Assembly: GCA_900155495.1 (NCBI GenBank)
Contig: FTLJ01000132.1
Span: 25,514-89,513, forward strand
DNA from: Porogramme epimiltina
Taxonomy: Eukaryota > Basidiomycota > Agaricomycetes > Polyporales > Polyporaceae
Direction: 5' to 3'
Length of the DNA: 64,000 nucleotides
Part shown: positions 1 through 11,128 of the stretch, in pieces
How the letters are laid out: every line of letters begins with the position of its first letter
How positions within the stretch are numbered: the first letter of the stretch is position 1
The notes under the pieces: generated by a model
The model's input: the letters and a program-made list of their open reading frames with translations, nothing else
Told to the model about the DNA's origin: nothing
Databases searched by the model: none
Made by a program: the position numbers and the translations under genes

Positions 1-1780
1 CGACTTCCTTCGCGTAGATTTTCCGCCAGTCCGCCGGACACAAGCCCAAGACTGGGCCCATCGGGCTTCTTCCCCAGACCGTAGACCCCTCAGAGGAGAC
101 CGTTCCTGGTATTGAGCACCCCGGTAGCACGGGCGTCATCTACTGCTCAGACCGTGCCATGGCAAATGGCTTCTCCTACGCTTCCTCGCACGAATGGGCC
201 AACCTCGGCCAGGGTGCCCCCGAAGTGGGCCAGATCCCCGACGCTCCCCCTCGCCCAGCAACCATTCCTCTCCCCGAGGATTCCCTTGAGTACGCCCCTA
301 CCACCGGTGTCAAGGGTAGGTTTGATTATGGCTGTTCGATATCAGCCCTCCGTGTGCTGATGTATCCTGATGACGTTTAGCGCTGCGCGAGGCGGTGGCG
401 AACCTGTACAACCAGCAGTACCGTCAGGAAAAGCTCAGCCAATACACGTACGAAAACGTCTGCATCGTGCCCGGCGGTCGCGCTGGCCTGTCCCGCGTCG
501 CGGCGGTCATCGGCGACGTCTATTGCGTCAGTGCATCCGCTCGTGCCTAGGGTCCCTGCGGAGTGGTGGCTGATTGGTCAATCCAGTCCTACCAGATTCC
601 CGATTACACCGCATATGACCAGGTTCTGAGCGCGTTCAAGCGTCTCGTTCCCGTCCCAACCGCGTGAGCGCAGCCAGAATAGCCCCGAGGGGTCACGATG
701 GGCTGAGACGTTTTCCAGGCTTGACGAGTCCAACCAGTACCGTCTCGATGTCGACCAGATCAAGAAGGATATTCGTACCCAGGGCCTGGAAGTCATCATT
801 GCCTCGAACCCTCGCAACCCTACCGGTCAGGTCATCAAGGGCCAGGAATTGAAGGGCCTTGTCGACACCTGCCGCGAATCCGCGGCCACTCTGATCATGG
901 ACGAAGTAAGCAAGCCTCCTGTGAAGTTGTGAACCAAAGACGAGAGCTAGTTCTGATCATCCTGTAGTTCTACTCGTGGTATCTCTACCCCGAAGATGAT
1001 GAGGACCTCGGGAAGTCAGTCTCCTCCGCGGAGTACGTTGACAACGTCAACGTTGACCCTGTCGTCATCGTGAACGGTCTCACGAAGGTCGGTCGTCATC
1101 CGGCTCGCGCCTATTCGCATTCACGAATAGTTCTCCCCCCAGAACTGGCGTCTGCCTGGATGGCGAGTCTGCTGGGTCATTGGACCTAAGAACCTGATCA
1201 CGGCATTGTCGCAATCCGGTTCGTTCCTCGACGGCGGCGCCAACCACCCGTAAGTATCTCCACCTGCTCCTTTCGGAAGAGGCGAGACTAACACGACCCG
1301 TCCAGGCTCCAGCTGGCCGCAATCCCGATGCTCGACATCGAGCGCGTGCACGCGGAGAAGGTCGCGCTCCAGAAACACTTCAAGGCGAAGCGCGACCACG
1401 TCCTGAAACGCCTCGACGAGCTCGGCCTGCACGTGCACGTCCCGCCGCAGGCGACGTTCTACATCTGGCTCAACCTCGAGCAGCTCCCCGCGCCGATCAA
1501 CAACGGGCTGACGTTCTTCGAGGAGCTCCTCAAGGAGAAGACGATCGTCATCCCCGGCATCTTCTTCGACATCAACCCCGCGCACCGCCGGAACCTCTTC
1601 CACTCGCCGTGCCACCACTTTGTGCGCCTCTCGTTCGGGCCCCCGATCGAGGACCTCGACAAGGGCCTCGACGCGATCGGGCGCGTGCTCAAGAAGGCGC
1701 GCCGCGAGGGCGGGCACGCGTTCGGCCACAGCTACAAGAAGAGCATCGAGGGCATTCACCAGCTCGACAAGCTCGTCTGA
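1..1780 (+). CDS. PLP-dependent class I/II aminotransferase, 5' end outside window
   Basis: This is the C-terminal part of a cytosolic-type fold-I aminotransferase that moves amino groups between an amino acid and a 2-oxo acid; the substrate cannot be told from sequence. Exons: <30-315, 381-526, 587-663, 719-905, 968-1087, 1143-1249, 1306-1780. The first 29 bases hold an in-frame stop and look like the end of an intron with its acceptor at 28-29. Visible family marks are SNPRNPTGQVI (the Asn-Pro loop around PLP), MDEFYSWY (the Asp that contacts the pyridine nitrogen) and GLTKNWRLPGWR, whose Lys codon (1085-1087) should form the internal aldimine and ends an exon. The C-terminal domain finishes with HFVRLSFGPP before a basic tail. 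All six complete introns are 55-65 bp with GT-AG ends and preserve the frame. The downstream APC15-like gene is on the same strand 679 bp away and is unrelated. Family is secure, substrate unknown. Confidence 0.9.
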
Positions 1781-2459
1781 GAGGGGGGCGGCGCGATAGA
1801 CGCAGGCGTAGACGTAGAGTTCTGGCTGAGGTGGGTGGTTTCGTCGGGGCCGCGTAGAGGCCTCGTGGCGCGTCGGACTTGAGGCGGTAACGCCTGCACG
1901 TCCAAATACGAGGCAGGGAGGAGGTCTTGGCATATAGAAAGGAAGACCGAGAAGTCGCAGCCGTCCTACTAATCGCGGCGAGCGGGCTTGGCTGTCTCGC
2001 ACGCGAATTTGACGTCACGGATGTAATGATACCACCGCGTACATGAGATACACGACTCACGATGATAATGATCGAGAATATAGCCCATACGCATCCCTTA
2101 TTGTCCTCCTACAAAGTCGTGTAAGGGCGATAGAAGTCGGTGGTTGTTCCTCAGAGACCCGTTTGTTGGAACTGCCTTTCACCGTAGTGAATGCTTGTAA
2201 GGTATTTGCATGCTTCCTAGCACCGCTGTGTGTAGCTTCCAGAAGGCAGACGCGCCAACAAGTACCAAGCGCAGAAAGGTGGTCGCATAAGTGGTCGCGG
2301 TCAAGTGGTGACTGAGTACAAGTCTGGCCTGCAAGGCGGCAGCCGTCAAAGTCCTCGGCGCTTGATCAACTCCTTCTCACCACCGGCCCGCTCCAAAGGC
2401 AGGCTCTCCACTCTCGCCAGTCTCCCACCTCGGCTCGAGCTTGAGCGTGAACGCCGACC
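1781..2459. other. Intergenic, aminotransferase 3' end to APC15-like start
   Basis: 679 bp holding the aminotransferase 3' UTR and the promoter of the next gene. Reading frames here are short and do not resemble a family. No clear TATA box, tRNA or repeat was seen. Confidence 0.6.
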
Positions 2460-3087
2460 ATGGTGGCTCCAGTGGCCTCCCCCACCGTCGTCCCCCGCAG
2501 CCCCAACTTCCCCCGCCTGCTCCCCCTGCCGCCGCACCCGCACCCGATCCCGCCGGCGCCCTCGTACCAGCGGCGCGAACGCTTCAGCAACTACCGGGAT
2601 ATATGGCGCGAGATGGATGAGCTTAGCGAGGAGGAGAACCTGATTGAGGACCAGGTGCGTCTGCTGGGCCCTGCGGCGCGGCGTGTGTGATCTTATGTGT
2701 TGGGGACGCGTTGTGCCCGTGTAGAACACCGACATTAGGAATCGAGGATACAACTTCCTCATACCTATCGGCCGAACGTGGACACAACACGAGGAGAAGA
2801 ATGATGTGAGTGGCGCCGCCGCCCTGTTTCTACGTCCTGTGCTCACATCGCCCTTCCTCCCATCGTAGGCCGACGACGCGTCAGAGGGCTCAGACGGGTC
2901 AGACCACTCGGGCGACGCGGCGTCGCTCATGGACGAGGACGAAAACGAGTCGTCGGAAGAGGAAGAAGAGGACCTCGATGCAGATATGGAGGACCTCGAC
3001 CGCACTGCCGATGCCTCTGCCGACCTCGACGCGGAAGTGGAGAGCTCTGCGCAGAGTGAGGAGGAAGAGGAGGAAGAGTCTGAGTGA
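2460..3087 (+). CDS. APC15: Anaphase-promoting complex subunit 15 / Mnd2-like
   Basis: A 164-aa acidic protein from exons 2460-2654, 2725-2805 and 2869-3087. Layout: Pro-rich N-terminus (about 1-38), a short charged helix with RDIWREMDEL, then the diagnostic stretch NFLIPIGRTW followed by a long Asp/Glu-rich tail (about 93-164). The family core is N-x-LVPIG-x-x followed by acidic repeats, as in animal APC15 and yeast Mnd2. In the family this subunit sits in the APC/C platform and helps turnover of the mitotic checkpoint complex on Cdc20 (established knowledge). Acidic tails are common, so the call rests mainly on the IPIG motif, overall size and order of segments. The introns (70 and 63 bp) are GT-AG and phase 0. 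The ATG was chosen as the first one that keeps the whole N-terminus in frame. Confidence 0.7.
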
Positions 3088-3267
3088 GCGGTGGAGGGAG
3101 TTGGACCGTTTGCTGTATTTTATCGCGCCACTTTCCGTACGTCTCTCCGTCGTGTCTCTTTTGCCGTGCTTTCGTGGTATCCAGCTCCCCAGATATTGTT
3201 TAGTATAATAGTCCCGTCACATCTGTAGCAATATAGCACAATCGCAATACATGTCCGACACCCCACA

Positions 3268-5893
3268 CTACTCGAGGGACGGATCGAAAGCCGCGAACGC
3301 GCCCTTGAACGCTTGCACGTCCTCCTTGTCCTCCGCCTCGGACTGCGTGCACGCCTTCCAGTCGAACCGGTCCCCCATCCCGAGGATGGCGACCAACACC
3401 TGCCTAGACCTACATCAGCCCGCCGCCCCCACACGCAAGCCCCACCGAGACACTCACCTCCCAAACTGGATGCTGAACGGCCCGTGCTCGCGCATCAAGT
3501 GCACCAGCTTCCGCCCGTCGGGCAGGTCGACGCGGAAGTACCCCGCGCGCCCGCCCGCGGCCTCCCTCAGCGCCCCGTCCGCGTCCTCCTCGAACGCGAC
3601 GCCCGCCGCGCTCGCCTCCTGCCGGAAGACGTCCTCGACGGAGCCCGCGAGCTTGTTCGGGACGGGCACGACTTGCACGTGCGCGTGCCCGCCCTTCGCG
3701 CTCATGCGCCCAACCTCGAAGCATACCGCTGCGGCGCCGTGCTTGGCGAACATCGCGCGCAGGGCAGACTTGTACCTGCAGAGGGAGGAGGGTGAGCGTA
3801 GTTGGGAGAGGGGGGGAGAGGGGGGGTGAGATCAGCCCACTTTTCGGTTTCGTCAACGATGGGCCCTGCGAGCTCGGATGGAATCGACTGGAATGTCGGA
3901 TAATGCGTGATGGGTACGATGAGGACGTGTCCTCCGCCGGGCACTTTTGGTACATTCGGGTGGTTTGCGCCTTGGTGTGTGGGGATGATGTGCCCTTTCG
4001 GGAGCGTCACATAGCACTCGGAGCCAATGGACACAATGAGGTGCTTCCTGCGTACACGCACGGGATCAGAGATCTCGGGCTTACAGAGCGGGGGAGACGC
4101 TTACGCTAAGCTGGGGTTCGAAAGGCAGAACCAGCACTCGTCCGAGGTGATCTCCTTTGGGGGAGGGCGTCGTCCGTGTCGGCCACCTGTCTGGTTCGCG
4201 ACAGGACAGTCCTGGATGTAGTGTAGCTCACTTCCGCACGCCCTACATACATATCCTTCCTTGGGCTTGCGGCCTCCAGTGTCACCTACGGCGTTCTTGG
4301 TGGGGCAATCTCGAATGAAGTGGCCGGGCTAGAAGGGAAGATCAGCATTGAAACGGGCTCCACACCGAAGCCAACTCAAACCTCATTGCATATCCTGCAG
4401 ATGTAGCCTTCTTTTGGCTTCTCTCTGTCTGGGCAGTCGGTAATGAAGTGCTACGTAGCCTTGCGTGAGCTTATACCCTTCGTGGCACACGCAGCTACCT
4501 TACTTCGGGAGAATCACAAATTTTGCACTTGTATCCTGCAGGTGGCTGGCCCGGCGGGCCATCTGCTACGCATCAGCACCCGCGCAAGACGTTGCGGAGA
4601 AAAAACACATGCCTGTCCTGCTCCGTTTGCCAGGCTGCTGCGAGCCGGACTCGAGCGGCCGTTTCGGAGGTCGGTGCAAGAACGGGTTTTGCGTCGCGTT
4701 CGCGGGCTTCTGCTGAGCTTCTCCGGTCCCCGAGAGCGGCGCGATCGAGAACGCGTAGAACCACTGAAGAGGGGAAGCCCCCCGAGCCGACGCTCAGCCC
4801 CCGCAGCACCTCGCCCCGCGCAGAAGAGCATGCCAAAAACACTCACCCGCGGTTTCTTGCCTGCAGCCTGCTCCCCGCCGAACGCGCCGAGGCTCACGAA
4901 GCGGCTCACGCGCCCGCCGCCGTCGGCGTCGTCCCACACGAACGGCTCGCGCTCCCAGAAGCGTGCGGGGCGCCCGCCGCCCGCGGCGAAGTGGTACCGC
5001 GGGCGCGTGCGGCGTACCACGTCCGCGACGGGGTCGACGCCAAGCGCGCCGAGCTCGGGCGCGGGGAGCGGCGCGGACGAGAAGCCGGCGACGCCCGCGG
5101 GCCAGGCGTTGCTGATGAGGATGTCGACGAGCTGGGAGGGGGCGGAGGAGGACTTGATGGCGGCGAGGGAGGTGTAGTTTTGGTCTTTGGGCTTGGAGCT
5201 CGTGAGGGTGTTCGAGAGGAGCTTCTCGACGGTGTGAGAGGTGAAATATGGGGAGGTGAATCCCTGTATGCGGTCTCTGAGAGGCTACGTCTACTATTGG
5301 AAGGTGGGTGTAACTCACAGGCGGGGCATCTGCGGAGCTATAGATGCTGGAGTCGTAGATCCCTGCGAGACACGCGATTCGGATGCCTTGCGCCGTTGTC
5401 AACACGCCGGACTTGTCTGGGTCGTAGCGGGCTCAATGAGATCGTCTAGAGACGTAAACGCGACACTCACGTAACAGAAACACGTTCTTGCTCAGTGGGC
5501 CCCCCGTTTTTGCGAACTTCTCAATCACAGGTGCTGGCAGAGGATGCTCTCCTTGCATGATGTAACATTCCACGGGGGCTATAACGCAGTGTATTGAGAT
5601 GGGTGCATACATACAAAGGTTATTAAAGAAGACGCGACCTTCCAAGCGTCCGTCAAGTAGTTGCATGACCTCATGGTCCTCCTCGTACGCCTCATGCGCA
5701 TCCCTCGGCGGCCCGAAGAAATCCCCGAGGCATAGTACGAGGTCAAACTTGCCGTGCTTCTGGTCAATGGACTTGATCTTCGCGAATATCTCCCGAATCG
5801 ACCCAACGGCGGAGCCAACTATGAGCCTTGGTGACAAAAATGAGCATATACGTGGGCATGGGATGGGTGAACTCACACTTTCGCAGTTGACAT
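3268..5893 (-). CDS. CWF19L1: CWF19-like protein 1 (Drn1), debranching-associated splicing factor
   Basis: 664 aa in 12 exons (complement): 5877-5893, 5639-5826, 5471-5578, 5319-5416, 4847-5263, 4613-4763, 4504-4565, 4382-4450, 4105-4328, 3841-4047, 3458-3775, 3268-3403. Order: metallophosphoesterase-like N-terminal domain (LCLGDFFG; about 1-250), a linker with NATQNPF, three CCHC zinc knuckles (CKIC..HFITDC, CRIC..HFIRDC, CRAC..HYIQDC; about 335-415), then the CwfJ C-terminal domains with ECWFCL, HLIVSIGSECY, GHVLIVPITHY and GGHAHVQVVP, a HIT-like fold. In yeast and animals this family binds the lariat debranching enzyme and late spliceosomes. Exon 1 has only 17 nt. The intron at 4566-4612 starts with GC; its phase fits perfectly. 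The zinc knuckles sit between the usual domains. The family call is very secure; each exon join keeps conserved residues in frame. Confidence 0.95.
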
Positions 5894-6944
5894 GACAGGT
5901 TAATACGACCCTTGCGCGAACAACAACGGACTTCTGTTATGGTTGGTTCGCCTGACCTGTGAGGTAGCACAGACTAGAGGTCCGAAGTGAGGGGAAGGGG
6001 GGAGTATCAGATGACCCAGGCTCCAAGCACGGAAAACGAGGTAGTAGAAACAGAGACCAGGTCGACTACAGCACTGGAAGGTATTCCCAGAGGACGGTCG
6101 GACGACAGGCATCGAGCGCTATGACGCAACTCACGTTGGCGCCCGTGTCGGTCTTGTGCACGTACGTATACCATCTTGCCTAGCAAGCCACACCATCTTG
6201 ATTCTTTCCTCCAGTACAAGTTCCAACTCTTTATATGCGCGTTTTTGTGAATGAGACTAAAATACTCGTGAACGTGGCTCTCTTCTTCGATCCCGCCGCT
6301 GTCTAGCTCACCTCGCATTAATTGAACGCCGCGTCGACTAACCCCTAACTTCAATGCAAAATACATACAGTCACTGTCGTTTTGGGTCGCATAGTACCGA
6401 AAACAAACAACGTTTGGCATTTTTCTGGTGTGTATATAACAGTGACTTACCTGAACGCTAAACGTGCCTTGTATACAGACCTCTCATTGTCTCCCTCATG
6501 GACATGTTGGGGCTTAGGTTATGCACCTTGAGCCGAATCGAGACGGAACTCGCGTTTTAGGTCGTCATGAGGCCATAACCAAAATGAAGAGACTCTCAAG
6601 GGAGCCAACCATTCAACTGGTATTCTTGTAACTTTCCGTGTACGTGAGTTAGCAAGCCCCTCCCCTGTCTTAAGAACCTATAGCCCCCTTCGAACTTCAT
6701 TTGCTCGATGTACCTTTTCCCGACATAGCTGATGAACCTCTGTCGCCTGACTAGATCACCCGACATAAGTCACGCTGCTGCGGCCTTTGTTCGCACTATG
6801 GAATGAGGTCGAACATCAAACCCGTTCTTGAGGCACAGACCCTGTCGTGGGTGCGTCCCTGAATTTTCCTCGGACACTCGAATGGAGTCCTAATCTGGGG
6901 GCGAGGATACGCCATTCATTCCCGGCTCGCTCAGTCGAACTCTG

Positions 6945-7237
6945 ACATGGCTTATCGTCATGTCTACGAGGACACCGCGGCGCAGACCTCACGGTAAGTT
7001 GCCCTCGTTCCTGGCTCTCTTTTTGTTCTGCTAGTGTTCTCTTTCAGGGTCGTAGCGACTGCCGTCACACTGCCGCCAAACAATTTCAAGGTTGAAGTCC
7101 CGGCGTCCCGCAGCCCCTGTTGTAAACTATCCGACCTTATGCCTCCCCAATCGGCCCTAAACCTGATATGGTGCACGGTGTTCGGTCAGGTACACCGATC
7201 AGCTAAGGAATGTCTATCAGAGCTGGGGATCTGGTGA
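6945..7237 (+). CDS. Possible small spliced ORF, unknown
   Basis: Starting at ATG 6945, a frame begins MAYRHVYED and can splice across a GT-AG intron with donor GGTAAGT near 6990 and acceptor TTTCAG near 7047. It then stays open to the stop at 7235-7237, giving a peptide of roughly 84 aa. Donor and acceptor fit the local consensus and the intron length is typical. I recognise no domain, signal peptide or membrane segment, and a spliced ORF of this size can arise by chance. Confidence 0.2.
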
Positions 7238-8273
7238 GCTCCATGATGTACTCTCCAAGTGGGCGACATACCACCTCTCCCGCGGCCTGAGCCATAATTA
7301 ATTGCATTGCACTGCTCCCTTGTACTCCGCCGTATCGCCGGTGCCAGGCGTAATTACCACGGAGCAAACGAGGAAGACTGAGAATAGGCCAAGATCTATT
7401 TTCGATCCCAATGACCGCATAGGGCCTCGGTTGCATGTGTGCACGGGGAAGACGGCGCCCGCCGTCGCTAGTCGAATGACCTCGGACAAGCTTCCAGTCG
7501 GTCGGTGACTTCCGCACCCGCCCTAATGCCGGCGGTCCGGGAGCCACACGACATTACGGCGCGAGCAGGGAGGTTCGCTTCCGGGCTTCTGAATGTCGCG
7601 AATGCTCAGCCATACGGTAATCGTGATGGGTCGACGCTGGCCGTCGCGGCATTCGCATCGGGTGCGCTGGCCGGAGGTCAGGAACACGCCGGAAGGAGCA
7701 CATCTGGACCTCGAGCGGATTCCTTCACACGACACGGATCGCTGGCCGCAGATGGAGCGCGGAGGGCGGCTCGGGCGGGTGGCGGGGCCTGAGGGGATCA
7801 GATAGCTGTGGCCTGTATTTGGGTGTGGTTGTTGAGCATTATTTGGGAACCAGGTGGCGCCTCGTGCTACGGCGCCACGAGAGAGGGGGAGGCGGTGGGC
7901 GATGTCTGGAGGTGTGGGGGAGGAGGAAGGCGTGGCTTTCGCCGAACAGGCACGAACACACCTGGAGTGCTTCGCCAGGGGCGGACCAGGCGGGCGAGAT
8001 GGCGTGGCCCATAGCGGGGACAAAGGCGGGGCCGGATATGGCATGCGAGGAGGATGGGAGCGCACGTGTGGGCGGAGGCGCCGGGGCAACGATCTGGGAC
8101 GAGTTCTTGCGGGACTGGCTTGGGCGGCATCCAAGTCCTTCGGACCCAGGCATTGTTCTCGTTGCAGTCAAAATGGCCTCGGACGTGCGTCCGGGCGAGA
8201 GCACTCTCACTTTCTGTTCCTTACCGTCATCCTTCCCCTGATTCCGTCCCAGGGACGCCAGCCCGCCCCCGTC

Positions 8274-8280
8274 CATATAA
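8274..8280 (+). promoter_or_regulatory. TATA-like box of the carboxylesterase gene
   Basis: CATATAA lies 107 bp before the ATG at 8387, followed by a pyrimidine-rich stretch typical of fungal transcription start regions. Spacing and sequence suit a core promoter; no functional evidence. Confidence 0.5.
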
Positions 8281-8386
8281 GCCAGCCGGCGCCGTCCACG
8301 ACGGTCCCCAGGCTGCCTTCTCCGCCCCCGTAGACTTCGGACTCTGCCTACTTCTCCTTCACCGGTCTCCCAACCTCTAGAGCACC

Positions 8387-10349
8387 ATGGTTGGCATCCA
8401 GTCCCTCGTCTTCTCCCTCTTCGCCGCCTCCTCGGCCTTCGCGCGCCCGGCACACGTCACCATGCCCCCCTACTACTGGAAGACGGAGCTCTGCAAGCTC
8501 TCCCCGCTCCTCCAGAGGGCCCTCTGCCCCCGCGAAACGGCCGCGAGCGCGACGACCGTCGACACGCCCATTGGCACCGCCCAAGGCACTACCGACGGCA
8601 GCGCGACGCGTTTCGCGGTCAGATTCGCGTCCGCCTCGCGCTGGCAGACCCCCCAGATCGTCGACGCCTGGGAGCTCCCGTGAGCAGAGCGCATATACTC
8701 GCGCCACAACTCAGAGCACTGACGCGCGTGCTCCAGGAACAACTCGACTGACGCGACGGCCCTTCCCGCGCCATGCGTCCAGCTCGATAACAACGGCAAC
8801 ACCATTGGCTCGGAGGACTGTCTCTCCATGCTCCTCTACGTCCCGACCTCCATTTCGCTGGGGAGCGCCGCGCCTACCTTCATGTGGTGCGTTGAATAGC
8901 TCAGGCGGCGTCCAACGACAAGCCGTTAATAATTCTACAGGATTCACGGCGGCTCTTTCGTTGCTGGCTCTGCAACCGGTGCTGGCCTCGACGGCTCCAA
9001 CTTGGCCGCGGCGACCAACTCTATTGTCGCTGTCATCCAGTACCGTCTTGGCGCAGTAAGTGGAGCTCATCGTGTGCACACCGCCAAGCCGCTCACTTCT
9101 TCGGCCAGCTCGGTTTCCTCGACCCCAGCGGATCCCACAACCTCGCGGTCACCGACGTCATAGCCGCCCTCGGTTTCCTCCAGATGGTTGTCCCGAGCTT
9201 TGGCGGCTCCGCTTCCAAGATCACCATTGCAGGACAGAGTGCCGGCGCGAACATGGTCAGGGCTCTATTGGCCACTCCGGACGCGGATCCTTTCTTCCAG
9301 TCTGCGATCTTGCAGTCTGACCCCATGGTTCGTACTTCGACACCGTCACGCGCGTGCACCCGACACTGATTGTTGTCCAAAGGATTACGGCTTCCTCTCT
9401 ACGGACGTCCACACCAATGTCCTGAACTCTTGGATTGGCGAGACTAGCTGCAACGCCACCGATATCGCTTGCTTCAAGGCGATGTCTTTGGACGCACTCA
9501 TGTCCTCCCAGAATGACCTCCTGAACGCGGCCGTCAACGGTGACGTCGACGCCGCCGCAGGCGCTTCCGAGCCCATCCGCCCGGTCCGGGACGGCGTCCT
9601 CATCACGAACCCGCTCGACCTGACTGCGACATTCCCGCAGCAGACGAAGCCGATCCTGCTCTCGACCGTGCGCAACGAGGCCGCGACGACTATCTACGGT
9701 AACTTCCCGAGCAGCGTCGACGAGTCGCTCTACGAGGAGCTCGTCTCGTTCACGTTTGGCAGCCCGCGCACGCAGCGCATCCTCAACACCGCCGTATACG
9801 CCGTCTCGCCCGCCGTGAACGGCGTCGAGCCCGACCAGCGCCCGCAGCTCGAGGAGCTCGGCACGGACCAGATCTGGCGCTGCGCGACGTGGACGTTCGC
9901 GCGCAACTGGGTCGGCAACGGCGGCAAGGCGTTCGTCGGCGAGTACCTCGTCGGCGCGACCTACCCCGGCAACGAGGAGGTGCCGTTCTGCACGAGCGGC
10001 GGCGCGGTCTGCCACCAGGACGACATCGAGATTGTCGTACGTCGCTTTCGCTTTCCCCCTCTGCCATTGTGCCCGGATAGCTCACGAGAGGTCTTCTGTG
10101 CAGTTCGGCACCGTCCCGAGCCCGACGACCGCGCAGGCGTCGCTCATCAAGGAGATGCAGGCGCGTTACAGCAGCTTCCTGCACACCGGCTCGCCGAACG
10201 CGGCCGGCTTCGCAACCTGGAACGTTGCAGGCACGAGCAACGTGAACGCGATCAACCTCGGGGCGCCTGGCCTGGCCACCGTCGGCGCATGCAACGTCAG
10301 CTACTGGGGCAACTTCGTCCAGTACGACTACCAGGTCTTTGGTCTTTGA
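8387..10349 (+). CDS. Secreted type-B carboxylesterase/lipase
   Basis: 558 aa from exons 8387-8679, 8737-8886, 8941-9055, 9109-9327, 9383-10036 and 10104-10349. A hydrophobic N-terminus (LVFSLFAASSAFA) is a signal peptide, so the enzyme is probably extracellular. Family marks in order: SEDCLSMLLYVP with the disulfide Cys, the oxyanion segment IHGGSF, the nucleophile elbow GQSAG (Ser230; many relatives have GESAG), a Glu in VRNEA and a His in VCHQDDIE (His470). These give the Ser-Glu-His triad of an alpha/beta hydrolase. It should hydrolyse carboxylic esters or lipids; the natural substrate is unknown. Asn-X-Ser/Thr sites such as NNST and NATD fit secretion. It sits alone behind a TATA-type promoter. 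All introns are GT-AG, 52-67 bp, and every junction keeps the frame. Confidence 0.92.
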
Positions 10350-11128
10350 AGGCCCGGCGACCCATCCCCCTCACGCCCCGCTTCTCCGTCCATTCGGCTC
10401 CCCATTAATTCCACAAAAACCAAGTAACGCGTATTCTCTTCCCTGGGTTTTCGGCCTTTATGTTTTACGACCTTGTTTCGACACGACGACGGTCACCCAT
10501 ACCCTACTTTCCATACCCTTTCCTAATCCGGATCTAATAGCGCACCCCGCGCCGTCCTTCGAACATTCGCCACGATATGACGCTTAGCTTTTTATACCTT
10601 TCACTTTGCTCCCAATCTCTCTGTCCCACATGTGTATCCATAACGTCTCTCCATGATCGCAGGGAAGCTGCCGTCGAGTAGACGACGCGCGCCCCACGAC
10701 CACCTCTGTAGCACCAGACCACGTTCCGTCGGCGGCCGTGCCCTTCGGGGCGGCCGTCCTCTGTAGCCTTGTCGTCCCAATATACGTCGTGTTGTTGTTC
10801 TCCTATGTTCCTGTGCCTGCCCTTGTCCGGGGAAGCGTTGTCTCCTGGGATGGTTTGCGTCGTGGCGAGGCTCGTGCTCAGAAGTTCTCTTTAAGATTTG
10901 ATCAAATTGAGTAGGATGTGGGTAGTCTGGAGTAGATAAAATACTGAACGCGTGCGTGCCTGGCAGCCACCGCAGTGGGCGTATGTTACCATGTTCGAGG
11001 GGAGACCTATACACGATGCCTCCTCGATGCCAACGCCGCACAATAGCGTCCCAGAGTCTCGTCCCAAATGTCCCCGAAAGACATCGTCGCCACGTATCCA
11101 AGGGCGACGACTTACAAAGGCAAGCTCG
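10350..11128. other. Convergent intergenic region, carboxylesterase and Nudix 3' ends
   Basis: 779 bp between two converging genes. It holds both 3' UTRs. Only short frames were seen; no RNA gene or repeat recognised. Confidence 0.6.

Larger units (their letters stand above)
5894..8386. other. Gene-poor intergenic stretch
   Basis: About 2.5 kb between the 5' end of CWF19L1 and the carboxylesterase start. Frames are short, on both strands, and none matches a family I know. One possible two-exon small ORF (6945-7237) is listed separately. No tRNA, terminal repeats, or reverse-transcriptase or transposase motifs were seen. The last 150 bp hold the promoter of the carboxylesterase. Confidence 0.6.

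Noticed and set aside
1..1300. Aminotransferase as a pseudogene with in-frame stops
   Set aside because: All stops fall in GT-AG introns of 55-65 bp, and the spliced frame carries every conserved motif.
1121..2002. 293-aa minus-strand frame over the aminotransferase
   Set aside because: Shadow of the last aminotransferase exon; composition is charged and repetitive and the plus strand matches a known family.
4600..4770. Apparent frameshift in CWF19L1
   Set aside because: Careful reading of 4735-4745 keeps one frame (SIAPLSG...NATQNPF); the rest is explained by a GC-AG intron.
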